Below, piece by piece: positions 37,691 to 51,489 of a stretch of 64,000 nt of DNA (position 1 is its first letter; each line of letters starts with the position of its first letter). This DNA is from Mucor racemosus (lineage: Eukaryota > Mucoromycota > Mucoromycetes > Mucorales > Mucoraceae), in assembly GCA_027405735.1 (NCBI GenBank), contig JAPEHQ010000001.1:2852001-2916000 (forward strand), written 5' to 3'. The translations under genes were made by a program, and so were the position numbers. The notes beneath the pieces are model-generated. The model saw only the letters and a program-made list of their open reading frames with translations. It searched no databases and was not told where the DNA came from.

Positions 37691-39244
37691 AAACCATTTC
37701 ATTTCATTAGTTTAAACAACTAATACATATCAATTCTATACAATAAATAAGAGTAACAAGCAAGGAAGATATAGTACAAAGCAAATACCATGTTATATAT
37801 TAAATTATAAGCTTTATTTGCAACAGCATTTGTACTCGAAATAATACAAATGTAATAATCTAAATCCTCATCTAATTGTCATTTTGCGACATCTTCTTGA
37901 TTTTTTTACAGGTTTTTATTTTAATGCTTCGTGTAAACTAGGTTGATTAGAACCTAATCTAGAGGCGGGCACACGCTAATGAAATGTTCAAATAAAGCTA
38001 TGGAAAAAGAGTATAAAGCTGATATAAAACTTGATTTTTAACATACGGAATAGCTTCTCCAGGAGGATGTCGGAACGTAAATTTAAGTAATGCAACAACC
38101 ACCAGATTTTACGTCCAGTTCGAAATTTCAGAAAAAATTGACCCTTTAAAGGATTTTTACTACTAAAAACCTTTAATAAAGCTTCAAAACCATAATAACA
38201 AAATGTATGTAATTTAACACATTTTATATTATGGCATTTTAATTTTTTATGTTTTTAACACAAAAGTTAAAGATAATCTCGACAAATCACTATTTCGATT
38301 TTTTGAAGAAATATCGCAAAATTTAGTTTTTAAACTCAAAACAAACACTACCATTGCAAAGATAGCTTTATTTTGGTCCTATGTTCTCGACTATTATCTT
38401 AGTAAAAAGTCTCATTTTTCAACCGAAAAATTGAATTTATTGAAAATCGAAATTTTGAACGAGGTATGGTAAGGCAAAAATCGAGTTGAAATCAACCACT
38501 GAAGAAAATCCTGCAAACACCTCAAAAAGACTCTATTGATGGATAGCATTCGTTTGATATGTTTTTAAGCACAAGATATGGCCGTAAACTATCAAAAATG
38601 TAATATTTAGATACTGATAACCGCTGATTTGGCTATTTTGATAGCATTTATTATACTACATATACTCTTCTTTTCAATTACAAATTGATTTCATCTTTTA
38701 ATGCAAGTATTTTGTGCACTTAAGATTTAGAAATTGCAAAAATATGATCAAACACGTTTTATTTAATTGGGTGAAATGGCATGTATTCAAGCTCATTTAG
38801 CTTGAAATGAAATCTCATCTTTAGTATTCAGTATACCTATATCATCATAGATTTGCTTTCCCAGCTTCTATGGGAACCAAAAATAAACTGCCAAATTCCA
38901 TACTAAAACTATTTGCTATATTTCATTGCTGCAGTACCACATGAGTAAATGGTATAAATTGATCTAATCTTCAGAATTTTACCGTCAAACTTTAAATTAA
39001 TTCAATAGAGCCGCATTTTACTCTTGTCAGACCGGGAGATAGGCTATTTCCTCAGACAGATGCTGCTATTTCATAGCCATCAATTCTCTCACCTCATTAG
39101 ATTTAACTTACTCACCCTTGATATACATCATTATTTTTTGTCATCATCAGTTGGGAGATGATGCATGTATGAATATAGTTACAAACTTGAAACTTCAAGT
39201 TACATAAAATTTTGTTGTACTATGTGTGATGTGTTTTAGAAATG

Positions 39245-39256
39245 TATATAAATACT
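39245..39256 (+). promoter_or_regulatory. TATA box of GH31 gene 2
   Basis: TATATAAATACT, 64-75 bp before the ATG at 39320. The same box is at 45376 for gene 3. Gene 4 has TATATAAATACA at 51481. Confidence 0.6.
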
Positions 39257-39319
39257 CGATAAAATCTAATTTCATTTCTTAAATTGTCTCTTCATATATA
39301 TAAATACATATTACATCTA

Positions 39320-42269
39320 ATGGCTAAAGTTTCTTTTATCTTTGTTGCCATTGCCCTGATTACAGGAAACGTGCTCTGTCAAACTGATGCTACATATGGT
39401 AAGCATATTGAATTATCAAGGATTTAAATCACTACTGATAGCCTTATTCTATATGAATTAGCCGTCAGCTCTTCTGCTCCTGGTTATAAGATCAATGGAC
39501 ATGTCAAGAATACTGAAGCTGGTCTTCAAATCCCTCTCACATTCAATTCCCAAGGCAACAAGAAAACCGGTATAGATACATTTGGTAAAACTATCAAAGA
39601 TCTTGTTGTTGATGTTGAATATGAAACTGAAGAAAGACTCCATGTCAAGGTAATTGAATAGATAGTATATAACAAACAATAACTTAACACTATAAATTTA
39701 GATCTCTGATAAAGCCAAGAAGCAATACCTTGTTCCCGATTCTCCACTTGGTTTTGAGCGTCCTCAAATCAAACATTACGCTTCCTCCAAAAATAGAAAT
39801 TTAGACTTTCAATATACTGCTAAACCCTTCAGTTTCAAGGTTGTCCGCAAGAGCGACAAGGTTGCTATCTTTGATACCGCTAATTTACCCTTGGTTTTCG
39901 AAGATCAATACTTGGAATTGTCTACCAAAGTCCCTAATGATGCCAATATCTATGGTTTCGGTGAAGTTACTGCACCTTTCAGACGTACAACCGTAAGGAC
40001 ATTAAATATATATCATCATGATAAAATTATTGATCATTAATCTTATAGAATGTAACTACTATTTGGGCTCGTGATAATGCTGACGAGTAAGTAACGGGCT
40101 TATCCTTGAGTATACCACATCCATTTTATTAATATTTAAACGAAAAACATAGTTTCTATCGTAATATCTATGGTTCTCATCCTTACTATCAAGAAGTTCG
40201 TGATGGAAAAGCCCATGGTGCTCTCTTGATGTCTTCTCATGGTATGGATGTTATCACTACAGAAGGTCGTATCACCTACAAAGTCATTGGTGGTGTTCTC
40301 GATTTCTACTTTTTTGCTCCAAAATCAGGACAACCCAACGACCTCAGTATTGCTTACACTGATTTAATCGGAAAGCCTTTGATGCCTTCTCATTGGATGC
40401 TTGGTTGGCAGCACTGCCGTTATGGTTACGCTAATATCTCTGAAGTGGAAGCCGTTATCAAAGGATACAAAGATGCCAATATTCCTCGTAAGTTTTGATC
40501 ATTGCTTATATTGTATACAATATTAATATAATTTGATATATGCAGTTCAAACCGCTTGGGTTGATATCGATTACATGGACCAAACCAAAGATTTCACATT
40601 TGATAATGTCAAGTTTCCTCAAGATAAAATGATTGCTTTAGGTGAACAACTTCATAAAGATGGTCAAAACTATGTCGTTATGGTTGATCCTGCTATCAGT
40701 GCAAATACCACATACTCTCCCTATACACACGGAACTGATATGAATGTCTGGATCAAGAATGCTGATGGTTCTGATTACATCGGTCAAGTATGGCCCGGCT
40801 ACACCACATTCCCTGATTGGTGGCATCCTAACGCTACCGAGTACTGGACCAAGGAAATTGTAGATTGGGTCAATTTGCTTGGTGTAGATGGTCTCTGGAT
40901 TGATATGAATGAGCCTGCTAGTTTCTGTCTCGGTTCTTGTGGTACTGGCAAGGTTGACGCTGGTAATCAACCTTACCGTTGGACATTGCCTCAAGATGAA
41001 CAAGATAAAAACCATGCCCTTCAAGAAGAAGCTTTGATCAAGATGGGTAATCCTCCTGGAGAAGAGCGCAATTTGTTGTATCCCAAGTACGCTATCAATA
41101 ATGGTGGTGGTAATTTATCTGAACTTACTGTTGCCACTACTGCTCTTCATTATGGTGATATTCCTCACTACGATATCCACAATTTGTATGGTCATGCTGA
41201 AGGTTACATTACTCGTAATGCTCTTATCAAGCAAAACAGTAAGGTAAGACCTTTTGTCTTGACTAGATCTAGCTTCATTGGTAGTGGTAAGAATGTTGGA
41301 CATTGGACTGGTGATAACCACTCGCTCTGGGAGTACCTCAAGAGCTCTATTGCCAATGTTCTCAATTTCCAAATGTTTGGTTTAACTTATTCTGGTGCAG
41401 ATGTCTGTGGTTTTAACAGAGCCACCACCGAAGAATTATGTACTCGTTGGATGGAGCTTGGTGCTTTCTATCCCTTTGCTCGTAATCATAATGCTATTGG
41501 AGAACCTGATCAAAATCCTTATCAATGGGAGGATACTGCTGAAGCTAGTCGTATTGCTATCAATGCTCGTTATGAAATGCTTCCCTATTTCTATACTCTC
41601 TTTGAAGAATCCAATCGCTTAGGTACTGGTGTCTGGCGTCCTCTTATTTTTGAATATCCCGCTTATGAAGAATCTGCATCCAATGATCTCCAAACCTTGG
41701 TCGGTTCAGATATCTTGCTCTCTCCTGTTCTTGATGAAGGTAAGACTACTGTAGAGGCTCAATTCCCTGGCGGTACTTGGTACGATTGGTACACTCATGA
41801 AGTTACTGTTGATAATAAGAGCAAAAACAAGGTCAAGACTGTTACATTGGATGCTCCTATTACACATATTCCTATTCATATCCGTGGTGGTGCTATTATT
41901 CCTACCAAGACTCCTAAATATACTGTTGGTGAGACTTATGCTACCCCTTACAACCTCATTATTGCTCTTGACAGCAATAATCAAGCTACTGGTAGACTTT
42001 ACATTGACGATGGTGAATCTTTAAATGTCAAATCTAGCTCTGATATTACCTTTACCTACAAGAATGGTCAACTTAAAGCATCTGGTGACTTTGGCTACAA
42101 GAAAGCTGAAAAGATCGGTTCTATTACTATTATTGGCAAGGCTGCTTCCAAGTTACAAAAGGCTCAAATTGGTAAGAAGTCTACCAAATTGACTCGCGGT
42201 GATAACGATGTTAAGCTTGAAGGCGTATCAATTGATTTGACCAAGTCTTTCACTGTTCAATTCAAATAG
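39320..42269 (+). CDS. GH31 alpha-glucosidase, secreted (array gene 2, hybrid)
   Basis: Exons 39320..39398, 39462..39649, 39702..39992, 40049..40086, 40153..40487 and 40546..42269 give 884 residues with the same signal peptide as gene 1. The active-site block is DGLWIDMNEPASF. The acid/base block is GKNVGHWTGDNHS, Asn replacing the Asp of gene 1. Upstream of the unit junction the sequence is of gene-4 type. The last 36 codons are of gene-1 type (GKKSTKLTRGDNDVKLEG), so the gene is a recombinant between the two. Both catalytic aspartates are intact and the enzyme should be active. Confidence 0.95.
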
Positions 42270-45200
42270 ATCGCCTCTCAAATACAAAATAGTTATAAGT
42301 ATCTAATACATACATAAAGCCTAGCTAGTTTACATTTTTATACGTCTTTTAATTTGAATAAATCACACTAATTCCATATAATCATCATGATTTACTTTTT
42401 CACTTCCCTAAAAATCCGTCTCCCGCTTTATTCAAAAAATACAAATCAATGAACTTGCGGTCAAATTAGAATGATATGCTTCTTTGAATCCAAATAAAAA
42501 AAATTAGTAGCCTTGATCAGTTTCCGAGGATATCGATTACAATAAAATCTGACTGAATTCAAACAGCCTTTGTATATGAAAAATTATTTAAGGATCGCGG
42601 ATCATTGTCTCCGTCAAGTGGTACATGCACCAATATCTCATGATACTACGACCTAAAACTTGAACTCAGTATTTCGCTTCACTCAAAAACGTGTCTTCAA
42701 GTCACTGATATAATCCATAGCTTACGTATATGTGCATCATATGAAGAAAAGGTATATCCGGTTAATGTCTGTATAACTATCTACATGCGATTTGACCACT
42801 TTTTCTTCTTCATTTGTTGTGGGACAAATATGACACATCATATCAAAAGCTTGGGAAAATGGTTAGAAATCATCAATTTAGAAAAAAGAACAAATGACCT
42901 TGCGTTCTGCCTAAAGTTTACCCCATTCATTTTACAAAATTTCTGTGTATTTAAAAATAAACAGATTTGGTAATGTGATGAAAATGGTGATGAAATATTT
43001 GCTGCTGAGGGCCGAAAATTCAATATAATTATATGTAATTCCATGTCTCTCTTTCTTGCACTCAAACCGTGTAATCTCAATAGCATTTTAACCATTTTTA
43101 TAATTGTATACAAATAAAAAGTTTGATCTTATTCAATACATTTTCGCTTTTGCTTGCTTTTTGAGTATTTGTTTGCAACATGTAGAGCTTGAATCAGGGA
43201 TCATAGCTTGATATAAACGTGGTTGGTGTTACACATAGTTTGTATAATTTTATGGGAATACTTCTACAACTTGAATTTAGCAAATAATAAAGTATGGTAA
43301 CTCCAAAATCTAAATAATAGGCTAGAACATTTAACAAGTATTCATTTTTTATAGCCGAGACAAAGTATGAGGAATGCTCAATGCTTTACCTTTTTTTGCA
43401 CGAATATAGAATTAAAATATCCCGTCGATCGCCTATAAAAGATAGCATAAAATGAGCTGCTTTTTTACAATTAACCTTATAATTCTTAAAATACGTTTGA
43501 TTGCATCTGTGCAACATAGCATAATGGAATATGTTTTCTCTATGGGAAATCTGTTTCAAAGCTGCCAAATGAATAATTTAATTCCTGGGTAACGTGTTTG
43601 TAAATTTCTTCTAAATATGTATTGTATTTTATTGATTCAAGGCGGTACAGAATATGGGAGAGCTAGACTAAAATAATGGTTTCTTCAAGCTTTTACCGCC
43701 AAACTTTAATTGAATCAAGTAAGAGTGTTATTTTTGTCATACCGGGATATATGAGACATACATATTATTTTTGTATAACTCATAGGCTCACTTTACTACT
43801 ACTACCGCTACTAAACCTGATAAACCATTTCATTTCATTAGTTTAAACAACTAATACATATCAATTCTATACAATAAATAAGAGTAACAAGCAAGGAAGA
43901 TATAGTACAAAGCAAATACCATGTTATATATTAAATTATAAGCTTTATTTGCAACAGCATTTGTACTCGAAATAATACAAATGTAATAATCTAAATCCTC
44001 ATCTAATTGTCATTTTGCGACATCTTCTTGATTTTTTTACAGGTTTTTATTTTAATGCTTCGTGTAAACTAGGTTGATTAGAACCTAATCTAGAGGCGGG
44101 CACACGCTAATGAAATGTTCAAATAAAGCTATGGAAAAAGAGTATAAAGCTGATATAAAACTTGATTTTTAACATACGGAATAGCTTCTCCAGGAGGATG
44201 TCGGAACGTAAATTTAAGTAATGCAACAACCACCAGATTTTACGTCCAGTTCGAAATTTCAGAAAAAATTGACCCTTTAAAGGATTTTTACTACTAAAAA
44301 CCTTTAATAAAGCTTCAAAACCATAATAACAAAATGTATGTAATTTAACACATTTTATATTATGGCATTTTAATTTTTTATGTTTTTAACACAAAAGTTA
44401 AAGATAATCTCGACAAATCACTATTTCGATTTTTTGAAGAAATATCGCAAAATTTAGTTTTTAAACTCAAAACAAACACTACCATTGCAAAGATAGCTTT
44501 ATTTTGGTCCTATGTTCTCGACTATTATCTTAGTAAAAAGTCTCATTTTTCAACCGAAAAATTGAATTTATTGAAAATCGAAATTTTGAACGAGGTATGG
44601 TAAGGCAAAAATCGAGTTGAAATCAACCACTGAAGAAAATCCTGCAAACACCTCAAAAAGACTCTATTGATGGATAGCATTCGTTTGATATGTTTTTAAG
44701 CACAAGATATGGCCGTAAACTATCAAAAATGTAATATTTAGATACTGATAACCGCTGATTTGGCTATTTTGATAGCATTTATTATACTACATATACTCTT
44801 CTTTTCAATTACAAATTGATTTCATCTTTTAATGCAAGTATTTTGTGCACTTAAGATTTAGAAATTGCAAAAATATGATCAAACACGTTTTATTTAATTG
44901 GGTGAAATGGCATGTATTCAAGCTCATTTAGCTTGAAATGAAATCTCATCTTTAGTATTCAGTATACCTATATCATCATAGATTTGCTTTCCCAGCTTCT
45001 ATGGGAACCAAAAATAAACTGCCAAATTCCATACTAAAACTATTTGCTATATTTCATTGCTGCAGTACCACATGAGTAAATGGTATAAATTGATCTAATC
45101 TTCAGAATTTTACCGTCAAACTTTAAATTAATTCAATAGAGCCGCATTTTACTCTTGTCAGACCGGGAGATAGGCTATTTCCTCAGACAGATGCTGCTAT

Positions 45201-45450
45201 TTCATAGCCATCAATTCTCTCACCTCATTAGATTTAACTTACTCACCCTTGATATACATCATTATTTTTTGTCATCATCAGTTGGGAGATGATGCATGTA
45301 TGAATATAGTTACAAACTTGAAACTTCAAGTTACATAAAATTTTGTTGTACTATGTGTGATGTGTTTTAGAAATGTATATAAATACTCGATAAAATCTAA
45401 TTTCATTTCTTAAATTGTCTCTTCATATATATAAATACATATTACATCTA
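42270..45450. other. GH31 spacer 2
   Basis: A copy of spacer 1, shorter by one A in a homopolymer near 42495. No independent genes. Confidence 0.75.
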
Positions 45451-48400
45451 ATGGCTAAAGTTTCTTTTATCTTTGTTGCCATTGCCCTGATTACAGGAAA
45501 CGTGCTCTGTCAAACTGATGCTACATATGGTAAGCATATTGAATTATCAAGGATTTAAATCACTACTGATAGCCTTATTCTATATGAATTAGCCGTCAGC
45601 TCTTCTGCTCCTGGTTATAAGATCAATGGACATGTCAAGAATACTGAAGCTGGTCTTCAAATCCCTCTCACATTCAATTCCCAAGGCAACAAGAAAACCG
45701 GTATAGATACATTTGGTAAAACTATCAAAGATCTTGTTGTTGATGTTGAATATGAAACTGAAGAAAGACTCCATGTCAAGGTAATTGAATAGATAGTATA
45801 TAACAAACAATAACTTAACACTATAAATTTAGATCTCTGATAAAGCCAAGAAGCAATACCTTGTTCCCGATTCTCCACTTGGTTTTGAGCGTCCTCAAAT
45901 CAAACATTACGCTTCCTCCAAAAATAGAAATTTAGACTTTCAATATACTGCTAAACCCTTCAGTTTCAAGGTTGTCCGCAAGAGCGACAAGGTTGCTATC
46001 TTTGATACCGCTAATTTACCCTTGGTTTTCGAAGATCAATACTTGGAATTGTCTACCAAAGTCCCTAATGATGCCAATATCTATGGTTTCGGTGAAGTTA
46101 CTGCACCTTTCAGACGTACAACCGTAAGGACATTAAATATATATCATCATGATAAAATTATTGATCATTAATCTTATAGAATGTAACTACTATTTGGGCT
46201 CGTGATAATGCTGACGAGTAAGTAACGGGCTTATCCTTGAGTATACCACATCCATTTTATTAATATTTAAACGAAAAACATAGTTTCTATCGTAATATCT
46301 ATGGTTCTCATCCTTACTATCAAGAAGTTCGTGATGGAAAAGCCCATGGTGCTCTCTTGATGTCTTCTCATGGTATGGATGTTATCACTACAGAAGGTCG
46401 TATCACCTACAAAGTCATTGGTGGTGTTCTCGATTTCTACTTTTTTGCTCCAAAATCAGGACAACCCAACGACCTCAGTATTGCTTACACTGATTTAATC
46501 GGAAAGCCTTTGATGCCTTCTCATTGGATGCTTGGTTGGCAGCACTGCCGTTATGGTTACGCTAATATCTCTGAAGTGGAAGCCGTTATCAAAGGATACA
46601 AAGATGCCAATATTCCTCGTAAGTTTTGATCATTGCTTATATTGTATACAATATTAATATAATTTGATATATGCAGTTCAAACCGCTTGGGTTGATATCG
46701 ATTACATGGACCAAACCAAAGATTTCACATTTGATAATGTCAAGTTTCCTCAAGATAAAATGATTGCTTTAGGTGAACAACTTCATAAAGATGGTCAAAA
46801 CTATGTCGTTATGGTTGATCCTGCTATCAGTGCAAATACCACATACTCTCCCTATACACACGGAACTGATATGAATGTCTGGATCAAGAATGCTGATGGT
46901 TCTGATTACATCGGTCAAGTATGGCCCGGCTACACCACATTCCCTGATTGGTGGCATCCTAACGCTACCGAGTACTGGACCAAGGAAATTGTAGATTGGG
47001 TCAATTTGCTTGGTGTAGATGGTCTCTGGATTGATATGAATGAGCCTGCTAGTTTCTGTCTCGGTTCTTGTGGTACTGGCAAGGTTGACGCTGGTAATCA
47101 ACCTTACCGTTGGACATTGCCTCAAGATGAACAAGATAAAAACCATGCCCTTCAAGAAGAAGCTTTGATCAAGATGGGTAATCCTCCTGGAGAAGAGCGC
47201 AATTTGTTGTATCCCAAGTACGCTATCAATAATGGTGGTGGTAATTTATCTGAACTTACTGTTGCCACTACTGCTCTTCATTATGGTGATATTCCTCACT
47301 ACGATATCCACAATTTGTATGGTCATGCTGAAGGTTACATTACTCGTAATGCTCTTATCAAGCAAAACAGTAAGGTAAGACCTTTTGTCTTGACTAGATC
47401 TAGCTTCATTGGTAGTGGTAAGAATGTTGGACATTGGACTGGTGATAACCACTCGCTCTGGGAGTACCTCAAGAGCTCTATTGCCAATGTTCTCAATTTC
47501 CAAATGTTTGGTTTAACTTATTCTGGTGCAGATGTCTGTGGTTTTAACAGAGCCACCACCGAAGAATTATGTACTCGTTGGATGGAGCTTGGTGCTTTCT
47601 ATCCCTTTGCTCGTAATCATAATGCTATTGGAGAACCTGATCAAAATCCTTATCAATGGGAGGATACTGCTGAAGCTAGTCGTATTGCTATCAATGCTCG
47701 TTATGAAATGCTTCCCTATTTCTATACTCTCTTTGAAGAATCCAATCGCTTAGGTACTGGTGTCTGGCGTCCTCTTATTTTTGAATATCCCGCTTATGAA
47801 GAATCTGCATCCAATGATCTCCAAACCTTGGTCGGTTCAGATATCTTGCTCTCTCCTGTTCTTGATGAAGGTAAGACTACTGTAGAGGCTCAATTCCCTG
47901 GCGGTACTTGGTACGATTGGTACACTCATGAAGTTACTGTTGATAATAAGAGCAAAAACAAGGTCAAGACTGTTACATTGGATGCTCCTATTACACATAT
48001 TCCTATTCATATCCGTGGTGGTGCTATTATTCCTACCAAGACTCCTAAATATACTGTTGGTGAGACTTATGCTACCCCTTACAACCTCATTATTGCTCTT
48101 GACAGCAATAATCAAGCTACTGGTAGACTTTACATTGACGATGGTGAATCTTTAAATGTCAAATCTAGCTCTGATATTACCTTTACCTACAAGAATGGTC
48201 AACTTAAAGCATCTGGTGACTTTGGCTACAAGAAAGCTGAAAAGATCGGTTCTATTACTATTATTGGCAAGGCTGCTTCCAAGTTACAAAAGGCTCAAAT
48301 TGGTAAGAAGTCTACCAAATTGACTCGCGGTGATAACGATGTTAAGCTTGAAGGCGTATCAATTGATTTGACCAAGTCTTTCACTGTTCAATTCAAATAG
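45451..48400 (+). CDS. GH31 alpha-glucosidase, secreted (array gene 3, hybrid)
   Basis: Exons 45451..45529, 45593..45780, 45833..46123, 46180..46217, 46284..46618 and 46677..48400 lie exactly 6131 bp after those of gene 2. The predicted exon-6 proteins of genes 2 and 3 are identical, and I saw no coding difference in the other exons. This is either a very recent duplication or a copy kept identical by conversion. An assembly that duplicated a unit would look the same. Confidence 0.94.
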
Positions 48401-51400
48401 ATCGCCTCTCAAATACAAAATAGTTATAAGTATCTAATACATACATAAAGCCTAGCTAGTTTACATTTTTATACGTCTTTTAATTTGAATAAATCACACT
48501 AATTCCATATAATCATCATGATTTACTTTTTCACTTCCCTAAAAATCCGTCTCCCGCTTTATTCAAAAAATACAAATCAATGAACTTGCGGTCAAATTAG
48601 AATGATATGCTTCTTTGAATCCAAATAAAAAAAAATTAGTAGCCTTGATCAGTTTCCGAGGATATCGATTACAATAAAATCTGACTGAATTCAAACAGCC
48701 TTTGTATATGAAAAATTATTTAAGGATCGCGGATCATTGTCTCCGTCAAGTGGTACATGCACCAATATCTCATGATACTACGACCTAAAACTTGAACTCA
48801 GTATTTCGCTTCACTCAAAAACGTGTCTTCAAGTCACTGATATAATCCATAGCTTACGTATATGTGCATCATATGAAGAAAAGGTATATCCGGTTAATGT
48901 CTGTATAACTATCTACATGCGATTTGACCACTTTTTCTTCTTCATTTGTTGTGGGACAAATATGACACATCATATCAAAAGCTTGGGAAAATGGTTAGAA
49001 ATCATCAATTTAGAAAAAAGAACAAATGACCTTGCGTTCTGCCTAAAGTTTACCCCATTCATTTTACAAAATTTCTGTGTATTTAAAAATAAACAGATTT
49101 GGTAATGTGATGAAAATGGTGATGAAATATTTGCTGCTGAGGGCCGAAAATTCAATATAATTATATGTAATTCCATGTCTCTCTTTCTTGCACTCAAACC
49201 GTGTAATCTCAATAGCATTTTAACCATTTTTATAATTGTATACAAATAAAAAGTTTGATCTTATTCAATACATTTTCGCTTTTGCTTGCTTTTTGAGTAT
49301 TTGTTTGCAACATGTAGAGCTTGAATCAGGGATCATAGCTTGATATAAACGTGGTTGGTGTTACACATAGTTTGTATAATTTTATGGGAATACTTCTACA
49401 ACTTGAATTTAGCAAATAATAAAGTATGGTAACTCCAAAATCTAAATAATAGGCTAGAACATTTAACAAGTATTCATTTTTTATAGCCGAGACAAAGTAT
49501 GAGGAATGCTCAATGCTTTACCTTTTTTTGCACGAATATAGAATTAAAATATCCCGTCGATCGCCTATAAAAGATAGCATAAAATGAGCTGCTTTTTTAC
49601 AATTAACCTTATAATTCTTAAAATACGTTTGATTGCATCTGTGCAACATAGCATAATGGAATATGTTTTCTCTATGGGAAATCTGTTTCAAAGCTGCCAA
49701 ATGAATAATTTAATTCCTGGGTAACGTGTTTGTAAATTTCTTCTAAATATGTATTGTATTTTATTGATTCAAGGCGGTACAGAATATGGGAGAGCTAGAC
49801 TAAAATAATGGTTTCTTCAAGCTTTTACCGCCAAACTTTAATTGAATCAAGTAAGAGTGTTATTTTTGTCATACCGGGATATATGAGACATACATATTAT
49901 TTTTGTATAACTCATAGGCTCACTTTACTACTACTACCGCTACTAAACCTGATAAACCATTTCATTTCATTAGTTTAAACAACTAATACATATCAATTCT
50001 ATACAATAAATAAGAGTAACAAGCAAGGAAGATATAGTACAAAGCAAATACCATGTTATATATTAAATTATAAGCTTTATTTGCAACAGCATTTGTACTC
50101 GAAATAATACAAATGTAATAATCTAAATCCTCATCTAATTGTCATTTTGCGACATCTTCTTGATTTTTTTACAGGTTTTTATTTTAATGCTTCGTGTAAA
50201 CTAGGTTGATTAGAACCTAATCTAGAGGCGGGCACACGCTAATGAAATGTTCAAATAAAGCTATGGAAAAAGAGTATAAAGCTGATATAAAACTTGATTT
50301 TTAACATACGGAATAGCTTCTCCAGGAGGATGTCGGAACGTAAATTTAAGTAATGCAACAACCACCAGATTTTACGTCCAGTTCGAAATTTCAGAAAAAA
50401 TTGACCCTTTAAAGGATTTTTACTACTAAAAACCTTTAATAAAGCTTCAAAACCATAATAACAAAATGTATGTAATTTAACACATTTTATATTATGGCAT
50501 TTTAATTTTTTATGTTTTTAACACAAAAGTTAAAGATAATCTCGACAAATCACTATTTCGATTTTTTGAAGAAATATCGCAAAATTTAGTTTTTAAACTC
50601 AAAACAAACACTACCATTGCAAAGATAGCTTTATTTTGGTCCTATGTTCTCGACTATTATCTTAGTAAAAAGTCTCATTTTTCAACCGAAAAATTGAATT
50701 TATTGAAAATCGAAATTTTGAACGAGGTATGGTAAGGCAAAAATCGAGTTGAAATCAACCACTGAAGAAAATCCTGCAAACACCTCAAAAAGACTCTATT
50801 GATGGATAGCATTCGTTTGATATGTTTTTAAGCACAAGATATGGCCGTAAACTATCAAAAATGTAATATTTAGATACTGATAACCGCTGATTTGGCTATT
50901 TTGATAGCATTTATTATACTACATATACTCTTCTTTTCAATTACAAATTGATTTCATCTTTTAATGCAAGTATTTTGTGCACTTAAGATTTAGAAATTGC
51001 AAAAATATGATCAAACACGTTTTATTTAATTGGGTGAAATGGCATGTATTCAAGCTCATTTAGCTTGAAATGAAATCTCATCTTTAGTATTCAGTATACC
51101 TATATCATCATAGATTTGCTTTCCCAGCTTCTATGGGAACCAAAAATAAACTGCCAAATTCCATACTAAAACTATTTGCTATATTTCATTGCTGCAGTAC
51201 CACATGAGTAAATGGTATAAATTGATCTAATCTTCAGAATTTTACCGTCAAACTTTAAATTAATTCAATAGAGCCGCATTTTACTCTTGTCAGACCGGGA
51301 GATAGGCTATTTCCTCAGACAGATGCTGCTATTTCATAGCCATCAATTCTCTCACCTCATTAGATTTAACTTACTCACCCTTGATATACTCACATCATCA

Positions 51401-51489
51401 GTTGGGAGATATGCATGTATGAATATAGTTACATTGAAACTTGTTACATAAAATACTATGTGTGATGTGTTTTAGAAATGTATATAAAT
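48401..51489. other. GH31 spacer 3, damaged at its 3' end
   Basis: Identical to the other spacers until about 51385. From there to 51565 it has lost ~125 bp in roughly ten separate small deletions, with a few odd junction bases. The TATA box (51481) survives; the ATG and the signal-peptide region do not. Confidence 0.75.

Larger units (their letters stand above)
36138..39319. other. GH31 spacer 1, with ghost promoter-like block and gene 2 promoter
   Basis: 3.2 kb of non-coding DNA, repeated at 42270-45450 and 48401-51489. It contains a promoter-like block without a gene (37405-37690), the 38067-38595 repeat, and the real promoter of gene 2 (38868-39319) with TATATAAATACT at 39245. The short open frames in it are conserved only because the whole unit is duplicated. 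Confidence 0.75.

Noticed and set aside
40638..41024. 128-codon minus-strand frame in the GH31 genes, repeated in each copy
   Set aside because: It is conserved only because the unit is duplicated. It lies antisense to strongly conserved GH31 exon 6 and shows no protein features.
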